From contig NZ_AUGL01000019.1 in assembly GCF_000422645.1 (NCBI RefSeq), positions 1-64,000 on the forward strand: DNA of 64,000 nt. The letters run 5' to 3'. The notes beneath the pieces were generated by a model. That model had not been told where the DNA came from, ran no database searches, and saw only the letters and a program-made list of their open reading frames with translations. The translations under genes were made by a program, and so were the position numbers. Of this stretch, positions 19,764 through 27,280 are shown one piece after another. Position 1 is the first letter of the stretch, and each line of letters starts with the position of its first letter. Source of the DNA: Ferrimonas futtsuensis DSM 18154. Lineage in GTDB: Bacteria > Pseudomonadota > Gammaproteobacteria > Enterobacterales > Shewanellaceae.

Positions 19764-21968
19764 TTACTCCACCAGGGTCAGCTCACTGAGGAGGTTGTCG
19801 GCACTGTCGACCTGCTCCATCATCCACAGCACGTAACGGAAGTCCACGTGCACTGCTCGGGTGATCGCCGGGTTGAAGTACCAGTCCTTGGTGATGGACT
19901 CATAGGTGGAATCGAAGTTCAGGCCCACCAGGTCGCCGTCGCCATTGAGGATGGGGGAGCCTGAGTTGCCACCTGTGGTGTCGACGCTGGAGAGGAAGTT
20001 CACCGGCACAGAGCCGAAGTGGGCATCACGGGCTTCAGGACAGGAGAAGATGGAACAGTACCAGGCCTGGTTTTGTGCCTTCAGGCTCTGTTGGAAGTAA
20101 CTGCCATAGCGCTTGGCCTTGATCGCCTCAACCACTTTTTCCGGTGCATTGAAGGGGTAGATGCCGGTGTGTTTTTCCACAATCCCTTCCAGCTTGGTGA
20201 AGGGTTGCTTGTAGAGCGCGTCGGCAGACTGGTAGCCATCCACCACGCCATAGCCGATGCGCAGGGTGCCGTTGGCGTCAGGGTAGACAGGCTGATTGCG
20301 GCTGTCGTACCACTCCAGCAGGGCGTCCATCATCGCCGGACGGGCGGCGGTGATCTCACCGGCGAGGGTCTGGCGCTCCTTACGGTTGGCTTCATTGGCA
20401 TCAAACAGGGCCACAGCCATCTGAATAAAGGGATCCTTGCTGGCCTTGAAGGCCTCCACAGGCTGGGTCATCCACTCCAGGCGCCTGGCGCCGTCGTGCA
20501 ACTCGGTGTTGGCGTAGGCCTGATCCAGGTTCAGGGTCTCCAGCACCTTGTCCAGGGCCGCGGTGCGGTTGTCCTGAGTCAGGTAGGCATCGATGTCGGT
20601 CTGCCACAGAGCACGGTCCATGCGGGAATCGTAGCTTCGAGACAGGCGGTTGAGGCGACCCTGGAGCATCTTCATGTCGCGCTCCTGGTATCCCTCTTCA
20701 CGCTCCGCATCCGGTTTCTGACGCTCGTTGGCCAGCTTGTAGAGGCGGTTGGCGGTGCTGAGCATGGCGCTGGACTGGGCGTTCTCGAAGTAGAAGGCAC
20801 GCTGTTTGTACTGACGCTGCTCGGCCAGCTTCTGCTCCAGCTCATCCACCTTGGCCAGCTGGTTGGCGCGGTTGGCATCGGCCTTGAGCCAGTCGATGAA
20901 CGCCTGTTGGCTGCTGCCCTTGATGGCGGGGATGTCGGTTTTGCGGAAACCGTCCAGCAGGCCGTTCAGCTTCTTCATGCGATTGGCCAGGCTGGCCTTG
21001 GTGCCGGCGTAGGCGATCTTGATGACGCCATCGTCCATTCCGTACTGATCGATCAGATCGATATGGTGCTGATAGCGGCTGGCGGCCACCGGGTACTGCC
21101 AATCGGAGGCAAACTCCAGCTCGCTTAGCAGCTTATGACGACTGGTACGGCCCGGGTAACCGGCCACCAGAACTCCGTCTCCCTCGCGAACGCCGCTGGC
21201 GTTGACCTTGAGGAAGCTCTTGGGCTGGTAGGGTACGTTCTCTTCACTGTAGGCAGCGGGGGAGCCGTCCTGAGCCACGTAGGCGCGCAGGAAAGTAAAG
21301 TCACCGCTGTGGCGGGGGTACTCAAAGTTGTCGATGTCGTCGCCGTAGGAGCCGACGCTCTGGGGCGGTGCGTACACCAGGCGCACGTCGCGAATCATCA
21401 GCTGACGCAGCAGGTAGTACTTCTTGCCACCGTGGAAGCTGCGAACGTGACAGCGATAGTTGTCGTTGGACTCACACTCTTTGAGCAGGGCTTTGCGGTT
21501 GCCCTGGATGGTGTGATAACGCTGATAGCCGTCCATTTCGTCGGTGGTGCCTGCGTACACCTTGTCGGTGACATCTTCAATCTTGTCAGTGACGTAGAGG
21601 CGTTCCTGAGGGCCGGCAGAGGGCTCCTTGTCCATGGAGGTGGCCAGGAAGCCATCATCCAGGTAGTTGTGCTCTTCGTTGCTGTTAAACTGAATGCCCC
21701 GGTAGGCGCAATGGTGGTTAGTGACCACCAGGCCTTTGGGAGAGACGAAGGAGGCGGTACAATAGCCGAGCCCCACCACCGCATTCATTGGATACTGGTT
21801 CAGATCGGCCAGCTGATCCGCTGGCAGACGGATGCCGGCTTGTTTCAGCTCATCCGCCAGTTGCGGCATCTGCATTGGCAGCCACTGGCCCTCGTTCGCC
21901 AGGGCGGGCATCGCAAAGGCGAGGCTCAGCGCCAATGCTGATACCGAAGAAGAAACTTTGGTTGGCAT
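19764..21968 (-). CDS. S46 family serine dipeptidyl-peptidase (DPP7/DPP11-like)
   Basis: Secreted, probably periplasmic, exopeptidase that removes dipeptides from peptide N-termini. The start at 21,968 is chosen because it gives a clean signal peptide (ending PALA) and AAAGGGA lies 7 bases upstream; an in-frame extension of 70 codons lacks both. A chymotrypsin-like double barrel is indicated by GLGYCTASFVSPKGLVVTNH (catalytic His85/86 region) and TTGGNSGSPILNGDGDLVGL (nucleophile Ser). 734 aa is the family norm. Divergent from dnaB. The substrate preference (hydrophobic or acidic P1) cannot be read by eye. Confidence 0.92.
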   Translation of the reverse strand: MPTKVSSSVSALALSLAFAMPALANEGQWLPMQMPQLADELKQAGIRLPADQLADLNQYPMNAVVGLGYCTASFVSPKGLVVTNHHCAYRGIQFNSNEEHNYLDDGFLATSMDKEPSAGPQERLYVTDKIEDVTDKVYAGTTDEMDGYQRYHTIQGNRKALLKECESNDNYRCHVRSFHGGKKYYLLRQLMIRDVRLVYAPPQSVGSYGDDIDNFEYPRHSGDFTFLRAYVAQDGSPAAYSEENVPYQPKSFLKVNASGVREGDGVLVAGYPGRTSRHKLLSELEFASDWQYPVAASRYQHHIDLIDQYGMDDGVIKIAYAGTKASLANRMKKLNGLLDGFRKTDIPAIKGSSQQAFIDWLKADANRANQLAKVDELEQKLAEQRQYKQRAFYFENAQSSAMLSTANRLYKLANERQKPDAEREEGYQERDMKMLQGRLNRLSRSYDSRMDRALWQTDIDAYLTQDNRTAALDKVLETLNLDQAYANTELHDGARRLEWMTQPVEAFKASKDPFIQMAVALFDANEANRKERQTLAGEITAARPAMMDALLEWYDSRNQPVYPDANGTLRIGYGVVDGYQSADALYKQPFTKLEGIVEKHTGIYPFNAPEKVVEAIKAKRYGSYFQQSLKAQNQAWYCSIFSCPEARDAHFGSVPVNFLSSVDTTGGNSGSPILNGDGDLVGLNFDSTYESITKDWYFNPAITRAVHVDFRYVLWMMEQVDSADNLLSELTLVE

Positions 21969-22062
21969 GGGAGATCCCTTTATTATTATGAATCCTGTCT
22001 GGGCTGGCGCCCGGAAAGGGGCAATCTTATCAACTAAAAGTTCCGAGTGTAACGGGTTTAAC

Positions 22063-23463
22063 ATGGCAGAAACACGCCAGCGCGAAAGCGGGCACCAGAA
22101 AACGGTCGACCAACTGAAGATACCTCCGCACTCCATTGAGGCGGAGCAGTCGGTCCTGGGCGGCTTGATGCTGAACAACGATGTGTTCGATCAGGTGGCC
22201 GAGCGAGTGGTCAAAGAAGACTTCTACAGCCGCAGCCATCAGTATATCTTCGCTGCCATGTCCCTGTTGCTGGAGGGGGGGCACCCTCTGGATCTGGTGA
22301 CTGTATCCGAAGAGCTGAGCCGTCAGGGTGAGTTGGAAAACGTCGGCGGTATCCCCTACCTGTCTGACATATCTCGTAACACTCCCAGTGTCGCCAACAT
22401 TGTCGCTTACGCCGAAATCGTTCGTGAACGGGCGGTGGTGCGCGAGATGATCAAGGTGGCCAACGACATTGCCGACGCCGGCTTTAATCCGGAGGGCCGG
22501 GATTCCGCCGCCCTGCTGGATCTGGCGGAAACCAAGGTGTTTAAGATTGCCGAAAGCCGGGCCAATGCCAACGAGGGCCCGGAGAACATCAAGAGCATCC
22601 TGGAGAAGACGGTCGATAAGATTGAGCAGCTCTATTCCAACCCCCACAACGGGGTAACCGGGGTCTCCAGTGGCTTCTCTGATCTGGATAAGATGACCGC
22701 CGGTTTCCAGCCGTCGGATCTGATCATTGTGGCGGCCCGTCCCTCCATGGGTAAGACCACCTTCGCCATGAACCTGTGTGAAGCGGCGGCCATGAATGAG
22801 GACCACCCGGTGCTGATCTTCTCTCTGGAGATGCCCTCGGAACAGATCATGATGCGTATGCTCGCCTCTCTGGGCAGGGTGGACCAGACCAAGATCCGGA
22901 CCGGTCAGCTTGACGACGAGGATTGGGCCCGGGTCTCCGGTACCATGGGGCTGATGATGGAGCAGGGCAAGATGTACATCGATGATGCCTCCGGCCTGAC
23001 CCCAACGGAAGTCCGCTCCCGCGCACGGCGCATCGCCCGTGAACACGGAGGCCTCTCGATGATCATGGTCGACTACCTGCAGCTGATGCAGGTGCCGGCC
23101 CTGGCCGATAACCGGACCCTGGAGATTGCCGAGATCTCCCGTTCCCTCAAAGCGTTGGCCAAGGAGCTGAACGTACCGGTGATCGCCCTGTCGCAGCTTA
23201 ACCGCTCTCTGGAACAACGGGCCGACAAGCGCCCGGTGAACTCCGACCTTCGTGAATCCGGCTCCATCGAGCAGGATGCCGACCTGATTATGTTTATCTA
23301 CCGGGATGAGGTGTATCACCCGGATACCGCCGAGAAGGGCACCGCCGAGATCATCATCGGTAAGCAGCGTAACGGCCCCATTGGTAAGGTGCCTCTCACC
23401 TTCCAGGGGATGTTCTCCCGCTTTGACAACTATGCCGGCGGCGGTTTCGAGTACGACGAATAA
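22063..23463 (+). CDS. dnaB: Replicative DNA helicase DnaB
   Basis: Hexameric 5'-3' helicase of the replication fork. The ATG at 22,063 gives 466 aa (E. coli 471) and a normal N-terminal domain IPPHSIEAEQSVLGGLML. The RecA-like domain has the Walker A segment ARPSMGKTTFA, the SLEMP motif, MIMVDYLQLM (Walker B) and ALSQLNRSLEQRADKRP. No intein. The stretch 21,969-22,062 holds the divergent promoters of this gene and the peptidase. alr follows after 9 bases. Confidence 0.97.
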   Translation: MAETRQRESGHQKTVDQLKIPPHSIEAEQSVLGGLMLNNDVFDQVAERVVKEDFYSRSHQYIFAAMSLLLEGGHPLDLVTVSEELSRQGELENVGGIPYLSDISRNTPSVANIVAYAEIVRERAVVREMIKVANDIADAGFNPEGRDSAALLDLAETKVFKIAESRANANEGPENIKSILEKTVDKIEQLYSNPHNGVTGVSSGFSDLDKMTAGFQPSDLIIVAARPSMGKTTFAMNLCEAAAMNEDHPVLIFSLEMPSEQIMMRMLASLGRVDQTKIRTGQLDDEDWARVSGTMGLMMEQGKMYIDDASGLTPTEVRSRARRIAREHGGLSMIMVDYLQLMQVPALADNRTLEIAEISRSLKALAKELNVPVIALSQLNRSLEQRADKRPVNSDLRESGSIEQDADLIMFIYRDEVYHPDTAEKGTAEIIIGKQRNGPIGKVPLTFQGMFSRFDNYAGGGFEYDE

Positions 23464-23472
23464 GGATCTGCA

Positions 23473-24555
23473 GTGCGATTTTCCCCTGTGGCTGAGATCA
23501 GCCGAAGTGCCCTGTTGCACAACCTGGGCCGGCTGCGCCAACTGGCGCCCGGCGCAAAGGTCATGGCGGTGGTGAAAGCCAACGCCTATGGCCATGGCCT
23601 GACCACATTGGCCCGATGGCTGGATGATGCCGGCGTCAATGGGTTTGGCATGGCCAGGCTGGAGGAGGCGCTCTGCTTGCGCCGCGAAGGGATCGGTGCC
23701 CGGATGCTGCTGCTTGAGGGAGTGTTCTCCGAAGAGGATCTGGAGCTGGCGGCCAGCCACGACTTGGAGGTGGCCATCCACGACAGTGAACAGGTGGCGA
23801 TCCTTGAGCGTGCCACCCTCAGCAAGCCGGTGCGCATCTGGCTGAAACTGGACACAGGCATGCACCGCCTGGGGGTTCAGCCCCATCAGTTTGAAGCCCT
23901 GTATCAGCGTTTGCGTGCCCTGGACAACATCCAGGGGGAGATCAACTTTATGACCCACTTCGCCGTGGCCGATGAAGCGGAGAACCCGGAAACCGCCCGG
24001 CAGATCGCCCTGTTCAATCAGCTCACCAAGAGTCTGCCTGGTGAGCGTACCCTGGCCAACTCTGCGGGTACTCTGGCCTGGCCGGCGTCCCATGGCCAGT
24101 GGGTGCGTGCCGGGCTGGCCTTGTACGGTGGCTCGCCGATGATTGCCGGGCGTCCGGAAGATTATGAACTTCAGCCGGTGATGACCATGAAAACCGCGGT
24201 GTTGGCAATACGGGAGCACAAGGCGGGCGATCCTGTGGGCTACGGTCAGAGTTGGCGCGCCAGCCGTGATACCCGTCTGGCGGTGATTGCCATGGGGTAT
24301 GGAGATGGCTATCCCCGTCACGCGGTCAGCGGTACGCCGGTGCTGATCAACGGCAAACGTTATCCCCTTGCTGGTCGTGTCTCCATGGATATGATCACCG
24401 TGGAGATCGGCGATGATCCGATCCAGGTGGGCGATTCTGTGGTGCTGTGGGGTAAGGGGCTGCCGGTGGAGGAGATTGCCGAATGTGCGTCCACCATCCC
24501 GTATGAGCTGCTGTGCAGCACCACTGCCCGGGTTCAATACCGTTACGTGGAGTAG
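23473..24555 (+). CDS. alr: Alanine racemase
   Basis: PLP enzyme that makes D-alanine for peptidoglycan. The PLP lysine is in VVKANAYGHG (residues 36-45), and the catalytic tyrosine region reads VGYGQSWRA. GDGYPR and SMDMITVEIGD complete the family signature. GTG start preceded by AAGGATCT. 360 aa. dnaB-alr linkage is conserved in gammaproteobacteria. Confidence 0.96.
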   Translation: MRFSPVAEISRSALLHNLGRLRQLAPGAKVMAVVKANAYGHGLTTLARWLDDAGVNGFGMARLEEALCLRREGIGARMLLLEGVFSEEDLELAASHDLEVAIHDSEQVAILERATLSKPVRIWLKLDTGMHRLGVQPHQFEALYQRLRALDNIQGEINFMTHFAVADEAENPETARQIALFNQLTKSLPGERTLANSAGTLAWPASHGQWVRAGLALYGGSPMIAGRPEDYELQPVMTMKTAVLAIREHKAGDPVGYGQSWRASRDTRLAVIAMGYGDGYPRHAVSGTPVLINGKRYPLAGRVSMDMITVEIGDDPIQVGDSVVLWGKGLPVEEIAECASTIPYELLCSTTARVQYRYVE

Positions 24556-24672
24556 GGCATCCCTAAGCGCAGCTTATGACGTGCCTCCAAGTTGCTTGCG
24601 TATGCTATTGATCTGCATTCACTTTCTTGAACTTTCTCCTCTAAGCCTTTAGGTTGGGGTCGTTACGGTCAT

Positions 24673-24698
24673 GCCGGGCAATGGATGCCCGGCTTTTT
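24673..24698 (+). terminator. Terminator between alr and the csgD-like gene
   Basis: GCCGGGCA, ATGGA loop, TGCCCGGC and five T residues. It ends only 17 bases before the ATG of the next gene, so either that gene's promoter lies beyond it or the hairpin sits in the leader and acts as an attenuator. Confidence 0.85.
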
Positions 24699-24715
24699 GA
24701 GCGCAAGGAATGCCT

Positions 24716-25351
24716 ATGACCCCCTTTTCAAAAATTCTCTTCTATCAGAGTGGCGAGCTGCCCAGCTCACTGCCCATGTTGTGTGCCACCTTGGGTATTC
24801 CGGTGGAGATGCACACCCTGGAGGACCCCCTCTCGCCCGAGCCTCAGGTCGACCCCCATACTCTGATTCTGGTGCCCTGGCAGGGGGGAATCGGCACCAG
24901 CGGCCTGCCTGACTGGGCCCGCCCCTGGCTGCCTCACAACGCCATGGTGCTGTACGATGTCAGAGAGCCTCAGGTGGACTCGGTGCAACTGTTGACTCTG
25001 GGCCTCAAGGGGCTGCTGTTCCAGGAGGAGCGGGTGGATATGACGCTGTCTGCGCTACGGGCTCTGATGCAGGGGGAGCTGTGGTTTTCCCGGGCGACCC
25101 TGGAAAAGGCGGTGACACGGATGATTGGCAGCCAGGTTCAGCTGCAAAAACGCCAGGAGCAGGAGAAACTGACCAACCGGGAGCAGAGCGTGGTACAGCT
25201 GGTGGCCCTGGGCGCCAGGAACAAGGAGATTGCCCGAGAGCTGTTTATCTCCGAATACACGGTGAAGGCGCATCTGGCCTCCATCTTCCGCAAGACCGAG
25301 ACCCGAAATCGGGTGGAGCTGGTGAGTAAGCTGGGTTTGAAATCAAGGTAG
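24716..25351 (+). CDS. CsgD/VpsT-like LuxR-family transcriptional regulator
   Basis: 211 aa. The start at 24,716 is preferred because AAGGA (24,705-24,709) is then 6 bases away; the ATG at 24,710 would touch it. The N-terminal half resembles a degenerate receiver domain (PHTLILVPWQ, AMVLYDVREP, GLLFQEERVDMTLSALRALM) without clear phosphorylation aspartates, as in CsgD. The C-terminal HTH (LTNREQSVVQLVALGARNKE, then LFISEYTVKAHL) is LuxR type. CsgD controls curli and cellulose, VpsT binds c-di-GMP. It converges on a csgE fragment, supporting a curli-type origin. Confidence 0.8.
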   Translation: MTPFSKILFYQSGELPSSLPMLCATLGIPVEMHTLEDPLSPEPQVDPHTLILVPWQGGIGTSGLPDWARPWLPHNAMVLYDVREPQVDSVQLLTLGLKGLLFQEERVDMTLSALRALMQGELWFSRATLEKAVTRMIGSQVQLQKRQEQEKLTNREQSVVQLVALGARNKEIARELFISEYTVKAHLASIFRKTETRNRVELVSKLGLKSR

Positions 25352-25386
25352 GTTGTTTTCCATAGCATTTATCATTCACCTTGATT
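25341..25386. repeat. Inverted repeat at the luxR/csgE junction
   Basis: AATCAAGGT (25,341-25,349) and ACCTTGATT (25,378-25,386) form a 9-bp inverted repeat with a 28-nt loop. The arms overlap both stop codons. It may be a weak bidirectional terminator or a scar of the deletion that shortened csgE. Confidence 0.5.
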
Positions 25387-25579
25387 ACCCGGTTTCATAA
25401 ACAGTCACGATAAACCCCTGAGTTCCTGGCAAGTTCCGCCAGTAACCGGCGTAGTAGTAGATGAACTCCTTGCCAAATCGCGTCAGGGTGCGGTCGAAGA
25501 GCATGCCGTCCAGTTCGATGTCCTCCCCCGGACTGGGAAGGGGCATCGCCATCAGCAGCATCAAGATCAGTAAGCGCAC
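25385..25579 (-). pseudogene. Truncated csgE (curli secretion specificity factor), 64 aa
   Basis: GTG start with AAGGAG 7 bases upstream, signal peptide of about 18 residues, then IELDGMLFDRTLTRFGKEF and YWRNLPGTQGFIVTVYE. This aligns by eye with the first half of mature CsgE (VEVPGLLTDHTVSSIGHDF ... DKWESDYTGNLTINE). CsgE is normally about 130 aa and works with CsgG to admit curli subunits; the second half is absent, the frame stopping at TAA. No csgF, csgG, csgA or csgB is in the window. The intact ribosome site suggests it is still translated; it could be a short independent homolog. Confidence 0.6.
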
Positions 25580-25777
25580 CGCTCTACTCCTTATTGAGCT
25601 CAGCTCCGGGTGGGGTCGCAGTCAAGGGCCTAACTTAGGGGCTGAGCCTGCATCAGCCCATTACCCGAAAGTGTAGTTTCCTCCCCCGAATGGACTAGCC
25701 CATCGCCCCGGCGGCGCTTGCATCCTGTGGGAGAGGTGCCACTATGCCGTTATCACCACAAAAGCCAGGATGAGCCG

Positions 25778-26188
25778 ATGAAACAGATTGAACTCAGGCT
25801 GGAGCAACGCCCTCGGGGGTTCCACCTGATCACCGAGGAGATCTGCCGGGGATTGCCCCTGGGAGAGATCTCCGCAGGTATGGTGCATCTGCAGTTGCAG
25901 CACACCTCCGCCAGCCTGACGCTGAATGAGAATTGCGATCCCACGGTCAGAGGGGACTTCTCCGCCTTTTTCGACCGTCTGGTGCCCGATGGCACCCGCT
26001 ACTTTCGCCATGACTATGAGGGGGACGACGATATGCCTGCCCACATCAAGAGCAGCCTGCTGGGAACCAGCCTGATGCTTCCTGTCAGAAATGGACGGTT
26101 GGGCCTGGGGCAGTGGCAGGGGATCTATCTGGGCGAGCACAGGGATCATGGGGGAGAGCGTCGCGTCCTGGCGACACTGATGAGTTAG
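25778..26188 (+). CDS. yjbQ: YjbQ / UPF0047 family protein (secondary thiamine-phosphate synthase)
   Basis: 136 aa. The ATG at 25,778 with AGGA 7 bases upstream gives the normal N-terminus [20 protein letters not shown]. Family landmarks are [20 protein letters not shown] and [20 protein letters not shown]. YjbQ homologs have weak thiamine phosphate synthase activity in vitro; the physiological role is unclear. The conserved histidines, including those in HTSAS and GEHRDHG, are present. Confidence 0.9.
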   Translation: MKQIELRLEQRPRGFHLITEEICRGLPLGEISAGMVHLQLQHTSASLTLNENCDPTVRGDFSAFFDRLVPDGTRYFRHDYEGDDDMPAHIKSSLLGTSLMLPVRNGRLGLGQWQGIYLGEHRDHGGERRVLATLMS

Positions 26189-26244
26189 GCTGCGCCGCGG
26201 GTTTGCCTGTCTGTACCCCTTATTCCAGAATGGGGCACCCAATC

Positions 26245-26273
26245 AAAAAAGGGGCCAGGCTTGGCCTGGCCCC
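26245..26273 (-). terminator. Strong minus-strand terminator
   Basis: Read on the minus strand: GGGGCCAGGC, short loop, GCCTGGCCCC and six T residues. It is about 110 bp beyond the end of the minus-strand gene at 26,382 and downstream of another smaller hairpin, so it is a second terminator or the end of a short RNA. Confidence 0.75.
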
Positions 26274-26354
26274 GAAGCGGTCCGGCGGCGTATCCGGACA
26301 GTACGACCTACGCGGGGTGAGCCTCAGCAGTTGTTCTTGGCCGACCTAAGCCAG

Positions 26355-26370
26355 AAAACCCCTGCCGGGG
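26355..26370 (-). terminator. Small terminator after the chalcone-isomerase-like gene
   Basis: On the minus strand CCCC-GGCA-GGGG-TTTT, 12 bases past the stop codon. The stem is short, which may be why a stronger terminator follows. Confidence 0.5.
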
Positions 26371-26381
26371 ATGCCCGTTGG

Positions 26382-26942
26382 CTAGAGTCCCAGCATCTCC
26401 TCTTTCAGGTCATCGTCGAGAGGGTCGTCACCCAGCCAGATGCCCAGCAGTACCGAGCGGAACAGCTCACCCTCGACGGCCACCAGCTTGGTACCATTTT
26501 TCAGCAGTTCCACCGGCTGGCCGGGTATGGAGACGATCTGGAAGGTGTCGCCCTCACTGACCGGGGCGCTGAACGCCTGAGTGAATTCGGAGATCTGAGT
26601 TTTCAGCTCGGGAAGGTGTTTCCCGGCAGAACGGGCGAATCCGTCCTCCATGCTGGCGGTCATTTTTTCCGAGGTGATCATCGACGAGATGATGTCCAGT
26701 TGAATGGTGGTGGCGGTGCGTCCCTCCATCAACTCACCGGCGGGCAGACTCTCCTGGTTGTACAGGGAGCTGACATAAAGGTCCATGAAGAACTTGGATC
26801 GGATGCCGGCGCCTCGGTAGGGCATCTCGACACCGTCCAGTTTCAGGTTGTCGGCCAGCTCCACATCGGCCATGGTCACCGACCAGGCGGTGCTACTGAA
26901 GGCCAGGGAGAAGCAGAGGGAAAGCAGGGGCATTTTTTGCAT
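26382..26942 (-). CDS. Chalcone-isomerase-like secreted protein
   Basis: 186 aa with a signal peptide (PLLSLCFSLAFSSTAWS) and the chalcone isomerase-like fold marked by LKLDGVEMPYRGAGIRSKF, DLYVSSLY and the C-terminal GEGEL-like region VAVEGELFRSVLLGIWLGDD. Bacterial members of this family lack known isomerase activity and probably bind a lipid-like ligand in the periplasm. AAGGTGA lies 6 bases before the ATG. It is divergent from the membrane-protein operon at 27,281 and shares regulatory elements with it. A perfect FNR-type site is centred 41.5 bases before the transcription start I infer. Confidence 0.85.
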   Translation of the reverse strand: MQKMPLLSLCFSLAFSSTAWSVTMADVELADNLKLDGVEMPYRGAGIRSKFFMDLYVSSLYNQESLPAGELMEGRTATTIQLDIISSMITSEKMTASMEDGFARSAGKHLPELKTQISEFTQAFSAPVSEGDTFQIVSIPGQPVELLKNGTKLVAVEGELFRSVLLGIWLGDDPLDDDLKEEMLGL

Positions 26943-26975
26943 CTTGGGTCACCTTAATATATGGCCAGAATCCTC

Positions 26976-26995
26976 ATTAGAGTATTTGCTCTAAT
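26976..26995. promoter_or_regulatory. Palindrome ATTAGAG-N6-CTCTAAT (operator copy 1)
   Basis: Perfect 7-bp arms around TATTTG, 33 bases upstream of the 26,942 start. It overlaps a minus-strand -10-like TACTCT (26,979-26,984). The same palindrome recurs at 27,233 in front of the divergent gene. Confidence 0.7.
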
Positions 26996-27005
26996 CTATT
27001 TTTTA

Positions 27006-27019
27006 TTGATTTAAATCAA
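27006..27019. promoter_or_regulatory. Perfect FNR-type site
   Basis: TTGAT-TTAA-ATCAA matches the FNR/EtrA consensus TTGAT-N4-ATCAA exactly. Its centre (27,012.5) is 41.5 bp from a start point of about 26,971 predicted from the minus-strand TACTCT, the class II activation distance. It is 268 bp from the plus-strand gene. Confidence 0.78.
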
Positions 27020-27109
27020 TCTATTTTTCTAAAATGTTCGCTCATGTTAACGAATGGGGTTACCTGTCTGTCGGGGTGGTCAAATTTGGGTAAAAGCTTC
27101 AAATGAGAT

Positions 27110-27122
27110 TGTCAAATTGACA
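27110..27122. promoter_or_regulatory. Palindrome TGTCAA-A-TTGACA
   Basis: A perfect 13-bp palindrome in the middle of the divergent intergenic region. The factor is unknown to me; it could be chance in this AT-rich stretch. Confidence 0.35.
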
Positions 27123-27232
27123 GGCAGCTCTGTTTTGGGGTTAAAGAATCTGGTTCGAACCACATTGATGTTGGTTTAGAAAGTGGGCGGGAAATTTCTT
27201 GATCCTGGTCATGAAAATCGGCCAAACCAATG

Positions 27233-27252
27233 ATTAGAGTAAAAGCTCTAAA
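27233..27252. promoter_or_regulatory. Palindrome TTAGAG-N6-CTCTAA (operator copy 2)
   Basis: ATTAGAG, TAAAAG spacer, CTCTAAA: the same half-sites and spacing as copy 1 apart from the last base, 28 bases before the ATG at 27,281. Confidence 0.7.
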
Positions 27253-27280
27253 GTGAGTCTGGATAAATTCTGAGGTTGGT

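Noticed and set aside
20019-21941. Long plus-strand frames (369 and 268 codons)
   Set aside because: Antisense to the S46 peptidase gene; Val/Gly/Leu-rich without recognisable domains.
22030-24537. 835-codon open frame on the minus strand
   Set aside because: It lies entirely antisense to dnaB and alr, both certain genes; its composition (His/Gln/Gly-rich) is typical of antisense frames in high-GC DNA.
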